Shown: one piece after another, positions 24,243 to 35,779 of the stretch
How positions within the stretch are numbered: the first letter of the stretch is position 1
Layout: the number at the start of each line of letters is the position of its first letter
DNA from: Echinococcus granulosus
Lineage: Eukaryota; Platyhelminthes; Cestoda; Cyclophyllidea; Taeniidae
DNA length: 64,000 nt
NCBI RefSeq assembly: GCF_000524195.1
Contig: NW_020170395.1
Location: 1,173,439-1,237,438, forward strand
Reading direction: 5' to 3'
Notes under the pieces: generated by a model
What the model was told of the DNA's origin: nothing
The model's input: only the letters and a program-made list of their open reading frames with translations
The model's database searches: none
Translations under genes and position numbers: made by a program

Positions 24243-27200
24243 TCACTTTGGCTGCAAGGTGGGTAACCTAGGCCGTTCGGGCAGAGGTGGAGGTAGTCGT
24301 TCTGGCATCAGCGGCGGTGAGAGTGCCAAAAAACACGCCTTCTCTTTCACCTCATCACGATCGGATGTCGTGGGCTCCATTGTGCTCTACAGAAGAATTG
24401 AAATGAACATTTAAGAGAAAAGAGTGAGCAAGGAGGGAGTAATCGCCAACCTCCTCGAAATAAGAGTATTTTGACGATTTAAGACATTTGTAACTCTCCT
24501 AATACCCGACTAGAAAGACTCTCAATTCATCCGTAGAATTGGATCATCCGGGAGTCTCGAGACCGGATAAAGTTTAGATACTTTCGATGTTCCGTAGTGG
24601 AAATTGAACTTTCCATGCATCATCAGTGCCTCCACACTTGCTGAATGTGGAACTGAAACTCCACAATGCTGTTCGTCAATAGACCCATGTCTTTGGTCCG
24701 ACAGATTCTGCAGCGGTTACTGGAGAAGCATGCTCCAGTTCTGTCAGATTCGTGATCTGAATTCTGCGTGCAAATAAGGGTACATGTTCTCTTGGAGCCT
24801 TTCGAGCTCCCAAGGCTTCAGCACAGAGATCCTGACGAGTGGCTAGCAGAGACGGATTGTGTTTAAATCGGATCAACTTTGGCTCTCGGGTACTTACCAG
24901 CCCATTTGAAGTACATTTCTGTCCTGTCCGACTCAATCATGAGGGAGTGAGCAAGAATACGACGTTATAGAATGTTTGGCAACTTCAAGAAATTTGAACA
25001 AGAACGCCGTTTGAGGTTGCTGTCATGCCTAGCCCATCTAAACACTGTAGTCAGAATTTATCAGTAATTTTTGCTTTTAAAATAACTGAACAACACTTTT
25101 TTTGAGTACAAAAAGGACATTGAGTAAAAATTGCGAAGCAGGAAGACTTACCGTTTTAGTGGGAAATGTGGGTTGGCTAAAAAATAAAAAATAAACGATA
25201 CGTAACCTTCTTTCTCCAGAATGTAAGACTGGTTTTCGAGAGAGGCACACTACAACCCCGAGTATTGTCTACCTCGACAGAAAATGTCAAATTTCAAAGT
25301 GACACGGCTACAACCAAACCGTGTCAGAGTCAAGGACCTAGGAGCTTTTGCATCCAATTCAACATCACAAAAGTTTCCTCGTCTAAGGAGTAAGGGGATT
25401 AAATCCCATCCAAAGCTCACTCGGACAAATCGACGAGATGTTGTGGCAAGGCATTAAGAGACGAAGGATGTAGTTGAGGTGGCGGCCGAGGCGGAAGACG
25501 TTTCGGTGGTGGAGGCGGCGGTAGCTGGGATGTGTGCTGTGGTGATACACTTGCCGACATGGGACTCACAAATCCCATAGTTGGAGGCAGCGGTTGCAGA
25601 GTTGATGTAGGGAATTGACCACTTGTTGTAGCGTACTCACTGTCGTCCAGTTCACTGAGAAGGTCAATGCAACTATGCACCGGGTGAAGAAGCGGTTTTG
25701 GAGGCAGTAGCTCTTTTAACATTGACAGATCTGGCAGGTGCACCGCGGGAGCAGGAGGAGGCGGTCGTGGGGGTACTAATTCATGAGAAAACGATGAGTA
25801 AAACGGTCATTCATGTGTCGCATACGGACTCAGAGAGGGCATTAAGTTTCTTTTATAAAGCTTGAAATTTAAGCAGAAGATCTAAAAAAGAGATCTGCAT
25901 CAAAGACTATCCAGATCACTTGAACAAGTCCAGCCTGTACACTAGACGTTTGAGAAATGGCAAAAAAGGAATTATTTAGTTTAAATCAGCTGAGAAAGAC
26001 AGAGGAAGAACAGCGTACCAGGAGGTGAAACGGCGGAATGAAAGACATCACATTTTTCCTTCTGTTCCGTCAATCTCACCATTATCGATGACATGGCAGC
26101 AGATGCCTCCTCATCCTCATCATCCCAGAGGTTAATGAGGGCCTGATCCTCATTGGAAAGGATGCTAACAATTCGCTGACGACGCACCTCATCTGCAGCG
26201 ACATTCTCCTTGCGACGTAAATGAGCCAGACTGACGGTGGGCTGGAATACCGCATGCTCAGGACTAGGCCCATGGGTGCGCAGGTATTCCTCGTCTGCCT
26301 CGTCCACCAGCTGCCGCATCTCCTCCAGCCACTCGCGGGTTGGATCGTCCAGAACTCGCGATCCACTCAAGACGCCCTCAAGGCTGTGTGATATTCCGTT
26401 ACTATCCTTCATTAGGAGGCGCGGTGTCGAGTTGAGACAAACTGAGAGGACGATCTTTTGACGTGATGTCTCCACTGACACCTTGTTGCCATTCAGACAT
26501 CGGACTGCCTCTACAGCCTCACTTTTGTGGTGAGAAATGGAATTTGAAAGACGAGCTAGAATTCCTTTTTTTCAAATAAGAACATCCCATTAAATAAGAC
26601 TGCGTATAGAAGATTAAACCTTATTCATCCAACTATTTGGGTGCACGGCTGGAAGCGATTTAGCACGTGATGGGAAAAAAAGAAAGTTGGTTCATATGCA
26701 AGAACACCCATCTGGGACTCATTGAGAATCGGAGTGTGACTTACGGAGGCGAGGAGAAAGTGAGAAGGAGTTGGTTATTACATTGAGGACGCGTGAGAAT
26801 TATGGTGCCCGCAGAGCCGGCCAACTCCACAATGGCTTGATGAATGGCGTCGGCTGTGACTGTAGTGTCTCCGCATATCCAATTGATACGAACCGTAGCA
26901 TCACCGGGTCCTGCGGCGAGAAGCTCCTCTTCAATAACTTGACGACGTTTTGTTGGTTCCACCTGTGGAAAACATGAGGGTGATGGCACTTGAAGTCAGC
27001 TGCGTTTGAACATGAAAAATGGAGAATGGGCCAGGTAGGTGGGGGCTATGCCGTTAAAAGTCTCCTGCCATCTTCCCTTAACCGATAGCTGTGAGAGTTT
27101 TCAAATTTCGCTGTCAGGTAGAAACAAGCGATTTATCGCCTATCAGAAACATCTCATCTATGGCAAAAAGCAGTTATCAAGTGCCTCTTTACTTTTTTCA

Positions 27201-30200
27201 CACAAGAATGAAAATGAATGTTTTAGCAGAATCGCTTCTTCCTATTTGCTACGCATCCCACCAGCCCTAGACGAGCCGGAAGTTCCCAATGAACGAATAT
27301 CCCCAAGGCGTCATTGGAAAGGCCATCCACAAATAACTCCACAGTCCTGATGCCTCGTAGATGCCACTTTTAGGAATAAATCACTTCACCTAAGGCGTAG
27401 CCAACATCAAGAATTGGTTGAAAATATAACGTGGGAAAAAAGATGTACAGTGATTTAATACGCGGGCGTCCCATCTGTCTTGGGAGTTTAAAATTCTGCA
27501 TGTCTTTCAGGCCTTCTCTCGCACAGATAAAACTTATTGCAACTTCAAAGAAGATCCGAGGTGCCACGATGGTACCAGATGGAGGGGGTTGAAACGGTAC
27601 CTACTTTTGGCAATTCTCCAATTTCGTCTCCAGGCGTTGTCAGATCAAATTTCAACGAATCACAATTGCCACCCAAAGAAAGATTTATCACGTCTCTAAT
27701 CCAAACCACTCCTCTCCTCGTAGTACATCGTTCAGTAGTTAGAACCATCCATCCAGAAACCACGGACAGGGCTAAATTATATATATATATCACCACAGAT
27801 AAGTGACATCCTCCTCACGATGCAAACTCATTAAGCATATATTTCATCCAGTCGTCGGGTTATTTGGAGTTCACCGGAGGACTTATTTCGGTCGAAGCAG
27901 AAGAGTGACCACGAGAAGCAGCACCGCTACCAACATCAGCATCACATTCAGGCCAATGCGAACATGCGAAACACATGTAAAAGAAGCAAGTGCGCAATTT
28001 TTGAAGTAATGAAGAAATTAACTAACTCAATTGTTCTCTGAGCAATAAAGAGTTAGAGTGAATTAATAATCTCAAAAAAGCAGAATACCAAAGAAACTGT
28101 GGTTCCTCCGGAAACGGAACTTTTGAGAGCTCTGATGGATGGATAAGTAAATTTAACGATGATGACAAGTAGATAGCTGGACAGATAAGCGCTGCTTCAA
28201 TTAATCAGACGAGCCAAGACGTACGACTTGAATGTCGATATCGAAGACGGCAGCAACAGGTCGATGATCGCTAGTCTTAATCTCCGCCCTGTAGTAGACT
28301 AGCAAATTTTTGAGAAGCATCTGCTCATCTGATTCGTTATTGCAAGAGGACTTCTTGAAGGCAATGTTAGCCCGCCGCCAGAGCACGCGATCCGTCCAAG
28401 AGGGAGAGCGTGCTTTCTCGGAGGTGTCGTAGTCATCACAAAAGAGGTCGTACTTATATGTGGGCGCGAAGCACAACGGACCTTCATTAAAGCCCTTAAA
28501 CACTGCATCCGCCTTGCGCTGCACCAAGAGCTGGTCGCTGTATTGAAGCTCCGACCATGCAGCGCGGGTGACCAATGACTTCACCTCCTCATTGGGCCGA
28601 TTAATGCGGTAGTTAAGGTCACCGAACCAGAAGACGTAGTCATGCGAGAGGACGCTACGCTTGTCCGGCGCCAAAGTGAGGCGCTGAGAGATGTCAAGAA
28701 CCTCGGCATTGCGCTCGCGGTAAGCTGATTGGCCAGCGGTGAGGTGGGAACAGCAGAAACACAACGAGGTTGCACCGATCTAAAAGGAAGAAAAAACCAT
28801 ATCTCGAAAACTCAGGGTAGAGCTTTCACAAAGATCGTAAAGTTAATTCAAAAAAACAAGTCATGCAATGAGAAAAGAAAAAAAGAAAAAAGATATAAAT
28901 CGTAATGATTGACATATTGGTCCCTAAAGTACGTGAGGGATAAATTATCACATAAAGATAATGATAAGCAGGTTTTTACTAGCACTGAAATTAAACCTGC
29001 AAAATCAAAGGTTTGTAAGTGAGTGAGCTTATGCTCAACAAGAGAAAAAAGACGTTAAAATGACTCAATTAAATGGTGTGAAAGAGATGAGGCAAATTAA
29101 GATGGAATGGAAAAACGAACCTGGAACCTCACAGCAACAGCACCCTTATTGCCAGCTTTGGCATGCAATCCAGTCTTCACAGAGGCGGAGGCCAATCCAC
29201 GAACGTATTCACAGAGGCCAAGACGAAGGAAGACAAAGATGCACACACCAACGAGTTGGGTAGTGCAGAGGAGGACGTAGGGTTCACCTGTCTCCGAGGC
29301 CTGGTCAAAGAGAGTCTGCAGTGTGGTGCCCCAGTACTGCTGGTTCTCCGAACTCTGTTTGTTTGCCACCACGTTACTTGCATTCAAATCGATGATCTCC
29401 TCAAAACCCACTACGAAGATATCCGTAGGGCGAGTAAAGGCCTCCGACTCAACGTAGGGGTTCCGAAAACCGGTGTAGTTATGGCGGCTCTCCAGCAGCC
29501 AGTCAGAAAGGTTATTATCCCAGTGAGCCAGAGATCGCACGTTTCGTCCACCATTAACATTCCAGGTGCCGATGAAGACCTTTAGCCGTTCACGGCGTGT
29601 AAATTCGGCGTTTCGGTCGAGAATATTTTGTAAAACCGACTGCGGTAGGAAGTGCAGTCTCGGTGGAAGAAATTGGCCTATGTGGATATGACAATAGATC
29701 AACTAACGCATTGTTTTAAGAGACCACAGCGCTTTTCTACGTACTTATCTTCCTGAAAGCCTCTTATTTATGGCTCTAGACCTGAGGTACTCTAGATTCG
29801 CCACATTAGAAGGGAAATCTACTCCCTAGTTAAAAAGAGATGCCGACACATACCTTTGTGGCCCTGGCACTCACTTAGGTGATTTTTAACCCTACCTTCG
29901 GACCCACCTTTTTTACGAATTACCTGTTTATCAGCCCCACCCATATAGCTGACTTCTCAGATAGAAGTGGTTATAAGGCACACCTAGGTAGGACTGGTTT
30001 TCCTTTCTCTACATAAATACAAGTGATTTCTGGATAAATGTACATTCTGTGTCAAAAAAGGGATGCATGAATTTAATAAAAAGACGCACAAGCCACCAGA
30101 CGTTGCCACCCAACAAGACTGGAGCAGTTGAGCACTGAAACCATGGCCTCCTGTTTGGCACTATCAAAGAAGTTGTTTTTGATAGTGCGTGCAGCACTGC

Positions 30201-33200
30201 GTTGTGCATTCCGCAGTTTTGACCTGTCGCTACGCAATGCACCCGTTCCTGTGTATATTCGACTCACGTTGTCGCCATTCTCCAGCCATAGCTAAGAAGT
30301 AAATGCCCGGTAATAAAGCAAGCCGAAGCAACGCTCAACTTAAACAAGATTTCCTACTAGGTGTGAGAGGTAAAGAGTAGTTTCTTCGAAAAAATTTGTC
30401 TTGAATGTGAGTGAGTATTCAAAGTTAACTGCACTTCCTAACGACATTTTAAACCTTGTAGAAGGATATTATAATTAAGGAAGAGGAGGGGAAACCAATT
30501 TTGCCTTTCATTCTAGAATGCTAGTGGAAGCTTCTCTATAGGTGTATCCTCGAGGGATGTGTAGGGCAGAGCCTCGCTTGATCAATGGGAAGCTGTTTTA
30601 GAACCCGATTTCACTATTTCCACCAAAAGATGCAGGTTCAAGACAATTTAACGCCATATGCTGCGATGGTAATTCAGAATCAGGCCTTCCAGGGAGTTGA
30701 TGTTTGCAGGAATAACTACACAGCCGTCGGGATCGAAAATTCCCACTGACGGACGTGCTTGAGGTCTCCTGTAAGAGTGTGGATCTCTGTGATTTTACGT
30801 CTTCGTCCACAAGAGACCTCACCATTACGTGACTGCACGCATGCACTACCAAGGTTGTTTGTCGCCTAGACTGGACCATGACAATAGGCATTGACTTTAG
30901 GCAGTAGGACACATTTGTCACTGTAACGAATTGGGCGACTCTCGCATTTCGGACACGCTTCTCTTGAGAGAATAGGAAGCAAATCCATGGTGGACATGCA
31001 TTCATTCATTCATTCATTCATCCATCCAGCTAATAAGTGCTTCGAAATAGGGTACGTCCACTTCTAACCATGAGGCACAATGAGTAACGCATTAGTCAAG
31101 TGGTTCCCCAAGAGTACACATACATAAACTCACGGATCGAAAAATCTCTTGAGCGTGTCGCTCCGTGTGATTGCCTGTAGACGAGAGGAGATTCATCGCC
31201 TTGAGAAAATGCGAGGTAAGCAGCATGGTGGAAATCATGGTCTGGACTATATTAGTTCGATCTGAACAATCGACACAATTCGTTCTCACCTGAAAGGTAA
31301 AAAGTGAGACAAATTTATCATTCTGAAAGGTGTATGAAGTCATGAGATCCCATCTGCAATGTGAAATGCCTTCAGTGTTCTAATTTCTTGATCATCTCAA
31401 AGAAGTACCACTACCGTAGACTTCTAAGGCATCAATACACCTCCCGCAGACTGTGCACATATGTAGTAGAGTAGGGACAGAATTGCTTATGTTGCCCCGA
31501 TACAGCCTTCATCTTCTTCATAGCCTCCTTCAATTACTGTCCGTCCTACTGCTCTGGCCCAGGGTCTCAAGGAGTTATTGAAACTTTATAGTCGATTTCC
31601 AGTCCTGGCTACTCTATTAGCTGATATAACAATGTGGTTAGTTGTCTACATATTTAACGATTCTATCTGGAAAAAAATTATGCATTTCCCTTTGCAAGCA
31701 CAGCAATGGAGTGGGTGGCTATTTCGCCCTTCTTGATGCGGTTGATGTGAAAGTTGCATAACCGATGCATTCACATGACACTCTCAACTCTTACCAGTAA
31801 AAGAGTAATTGCAGAAGACTTCGGAAAGACCTCTTAATTACGCCATGCTTGTCATGCACAGGTAACGCATCAAAGTACTACTAATAGGCATAGGCTAAAA
31901 TACGAAAGTATATATTCTACCTCGCCAATAGGATAGGAGAGTACTCCTTCCTCTAAAAATCCACTTTGAAATTAAGGGAAGTCACTGTCCAAAATTTAAG
32001 GTGAGCAGACTTACCACGCCAATTTGAAGGCGCCTCACCTCTGTCCCATCCACGTGGTAGTAGCCATAGTCATCGAGACAATTTTTCAGTGAGGAGAGCA
32101 AGGATTGAACACCCTCTAGGCTCTTTGAATTTACGCATGCGTGGTAGTCGAAGTGAATGTATTTTATTTTTGTCTAGGAGGATAAAATGAAGAGAAGAGG
32201 AGAGCATAGATATTTAACCAGGTAATCCATAGGGGGTGAGAGGTAGACAAACAATGGTCGACTGTGATCCACACATGTAGTACACGTAAATAAGGCCACA
32301 AGTGTTATTTTGCAGCTTAAAAAATTAACACTACTGAAAAACTGTTAATCCACTTGATTTAGCTGCAGACGAACAGTAGAAAGGGGTGTCATTAGGGTAA
32401 AAAAAAGATGGCGAGAAAGGGAGGAGGAAGAGGTAAAGCGTTTACAGGAATGTAGCGAGTAGAACGTCCAAAGTTAAATTGATGATTGAGAAAAGATTTG
32501 ATGACAAGTAGTGCTAACCCGAGCAAACCCAGAGCCAAAAAAGATATTCCATACCCGATAATCGCAGACATTCCAGTGCTCTTTATACTGACGAGAGAGA
32601 TTGCCCTCCCCATCCTTTGAGCCCATGAGATTTAAAATGACTGTGTTAGAGTAACGCGAGAGGATTTCAGCAAAATGCCGATTGAAGGCTTGCAGGGAGG
32701 TCTCAACAAAACGGAAAATCTTTATTTTGTGTGAGCCCACCTGCAAACCTGGCTGCTCCCAAAACAGCGGCACCGTTCCTCGTATTTGGACATGACTTAA
32801 GACTTGCTTGTCAACAGAGATGAACTAGAGACAAAAAGAAAGACACAAAAAAGATCAGATTAGAAACAATGCAGGAATGCATCCTCGAATATAGAAGGAC
32901 AGGGAAGATAAGGAATGGCTGCATTATGAAAAAAAATTACAGCATTGCCGTAACACAAGTAATAGGAGGATACATGAAGTACGTTAGGCCTCCACCTCTA
33001 AGGTGCAAAACAAGAGGAGGAGAACCGGTCTTTATGTAGGCTCAAGTAATGCTACTTATTCCATATACAAGACTGCAAAAAAACTACGATGCATCCATCG
33101 TTTTTTATCCCTACCAATGTCTACAACTACTTCATTTTCAAATGGCAAATAGAACGTCAGGGTCAAAGGTGATTGCGTGAAAACAGTTTTTAAATGTGCT

Positions 33201-34900
33201 TAGGGCGATCAGTCTCGCGTCAGTTCCACACCAATAATTTTGCTAGGCATTGTCAATGGTACTTAGAGCAACTGAGTCTTGTCAATGTGAATAAGAAATT
33301 AACTCTCTAGACTCAATACCTAGTGAAGTAGAAGAATGAGTGGATTGAATGAACAAAAATAGAAGAGCTCTCATACTGGGGAAAATGTGGATCATCTTGC
33401 CATGGACAATAACCGTAGTTTTTTTTAAAATTAGGGTACTGCGAAAACTTTTTCCAGTAAGAGCGAAACCTTAAATCAACCCTGATCTAAAAGACAGAAT
33501 ATGAGGAGGCCATAACAATAAAACTCCAAACGTACAACCGTTCAAACATGAGGCTAAATAAAATGCGACCGAAATAACGCTCGACCTGGCCAGGATTAAG
33601 CCTGGTTTATTAGAACGGTGTAGCAACAAAGAGACCAATTTAGCAACGTGAAGTTCACAGTTTGATGCGCAGTATAAACCAAAAGATGTGTTAGATAAGG
33701 AAGGTAAGCGAATAGAGTAAGGCGGGCAAAAAAAGAATACGAGACTGAAGACCTGGTATCCCAGATGAGACTTGGTTATGGTTTTTTGTAGCTTCATGAT
33801 TGATTCAATATCGTAGTGTTGTGAAGACCCAAATAGACGAAAATTTTGTGACTAAGGCAAAAAACCAGATGACGACGGGTAGAGACCAAACGTACAACTT
33901 CAGTTTCAACGAAATTTGCAACATAGCCGTTGTCATCAACGCCTCGAACGTTGAAGCGCGTGCCAGGACGCATAGTAGAGAGGCGTGAGACCACACCGAT
34001 CTGCGCACGTTGCAAACCGGCGTAGAGTGTAGAAACGCCGAAACTGCCACAAATGACAGGATAAACCCACTTGGAAGGAGAGACTCTTTGCTGGAAGAAC
34101 AAAGACATTAGGCCGCGGTTCCAGAGAAAGCGCTGATCATAGGAGTCCGATATCTTATAACCCACGTTGGACAAGCGAAAATGGCTTTGTGCACTTCTTG
34201 TTATATCATATGACAGACCCGTTGAAAGATCCTTGGCAAAATAAAATGCTCCAGAGGATAACAGCTTCTTGAACTAAGGGAAAAGCGGACGCATAAGTCT
34301 AAATAAACATTTCAAAAAGAAAACACGTTTTCAAAAGAAGACAAAGACATGACAGCTAGACACTGAAGAACATAAAATAATCAGCGCACTAAGTTTGTCT
34401 TTTTGGCACAGGAGAAAACGGTGTATAACAACAATAAGACAATCCGAGAAACACAAATTTATGCGAATATGAACTCTTAGCAGCACACTAAGTATTATCT
34501 TATCAAAAAATTAAACCACCTCATTATTGGATTCGTCTTCAAGGAATTGTTTGTTAAGACATAGGAAGTTAACGCCGGTGATTCGATAAACTTCATAATC
34601 AGGGAGTTTACCAATTAGGCTACACTCAGTTACAGTGACCAGGAACGACGAGTATGCTTGCAGGACTGGATCATAATTTGAAGATTTGTAAACACCCAAA
34701 CAACAAAAAACATCGGCAATCTTAACAATCTGATCCTTAATGAGGGAAAAATCGTATAAATTTAGTTCCGTAATTGCACCGGCATCGAATCGAAGGAATT
34801 CCTGTTTATCTCGTCGCTCCAAAATCACACAAATGGATTGCTGAGAACTGTTGCCGAGCTGTTTGTGATATGAAAGCCGCCATCCCCTAGGATAGGCCAT
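24243..34900 (-). CDS. SYNJ1: Synaptojanin (SAC1 and inositol 5-phosphatase)
   Basis: Dual phosphoinositide phosphatase that clears PI(4,5)P2 and other phosphoinositides from endocytic vesicles. Exons: 34520-34900, 33896-34273, 32555-32824, 32015-32173, 31134-31289, 30102-30291, 29121-29677, 28225-28779, 26745-26962, 26019-26521, then 25421-25775, 24898-24931 and 24243-24386. All phases agree, giving about 1299 residues. SAC1 domain: residues 1-511, with the CX5R active site RTNCVDCSDRTN (Cys about 401, Arg about 407). 5-phosphatase: about 512-882, with GTWNVNGG, WFGDLNYR and SDHRPV. An RRM-like domain (about 883-975) and a Pro-rich tail with PPPPPPKRLPPRPPP and LPPPLPERPR follow. Exon 11 read through stops at 25417-25419 (a 1241-residue form), but that TGA lies inside a strong GTGAGC donor, so the last two exons are probably used. 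Exon 12 has a weak acceptor. ATG 34900 begins MAYPRGWRLSYHK, matching the family N-terminus. Confidence 0.94.
30999..31027. repeat. CATT tetranucleotide repeat
   Basis: About six CATT units followed by CATC units, inside the synaptojanin intron between the fifth and sixth exons. A simple repeat. Confidence 0.85.
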
Positions 34901-35779
34901 TTGACGAATCCGAGTTCTTAATAGAACACTCGATTTAAAAATCCGGGCAGTTGACTTAGAAAGTCATTGGAGAAAACTGATTAAATAGAACTGCAAGCAC
35001 AGGTAAGTTAATATTCCGCAAACACGAATGCTGACTTCAAAACATATTGATTAGCAAACAAGGGATCATGATGATAAGGCCGAAAAATTCTAAATTGCCC
35101 GGTAAGCATTAGATTCTTTGAAGAACAAATTAACATGGTATTCGAACGCCAAAAATAAATGTGTGGAAAAAAGAAAATTTTTTTTTTTGCAGCATGCGGT
35201 CAAAATCAACTTATCTTAACTTGTCATGTCTAAACAATGGGCCATTTTTATTAATATCCATTGTTGCATTCCTCCAAGCACTTTCTGTAGCGATTTCACG
35301 GTTTATGAGTTTAACACGCTATAATGAATCTAAAAGTTCCATCAAACCACCTGTATTTCCATTTGCAACCCGCAAACCATAAAATACCTTAGTGGCTTGC
35401 GGGATTGGTTTGTAAGTGTAGGTGTGTTTCCTTACATTCCTTTTTGATCTTCTTTAGTTTTACCCGTTGCATCTAACATTTTATTCCAATTCGTTGTCAA
35501 ATAGTATCAGTCCTCTTAAATGTGTTCCGAATTTTTCGAAATTCCTCTCAAAAATCCTAGAGATTGAGTTCTCTTTCGGCTTGCGTGTTATGGGTATGGA
35601 ATGCACGTAAGCACTTTTGTGGACTATTGACAACATAATATTGCTTCCAGGAACCAGCTTGTTTTCCTTGTGGTCTCTATTCAGTGATTCTGTTAGTTCT
35701 CTCTTACAGATGCATGATTTCTGGTTTAGCTACTGCTGTCTTGTGGTTTCTGCCACCTAACGATTTGTACACATCAACT
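34901..35779. other. Divergent promoter region between synaptojanin and VPS33
   Basis: The start codons of two membrane-trafficking genes lie about 880 bp apart in opposite directions, so both promoters should be in this interval. A 73-codon plus-strand frame at 35161-35382 is hydrophobic and has no recognisable homology. No core promoter element could be assigned. An upstream non-coding or coding exon of VPS33 could also be here. Confidence 0.5.

Noticed and set aside
30598..31005. 135-codon minus-strand open frame in a synaptojanin intron
   Set aside because: The start is not ATG-supported, composition is irregular, and the flanking synaptojanin exons join in phase without it.
35161..35382. 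73-codon plus-strand ORF taken at first as the VPS33 N-terminus
   Set aside because: It does not match any VPS33 N-terminal helix and no donor joins it convincingly to the exon at 35780.
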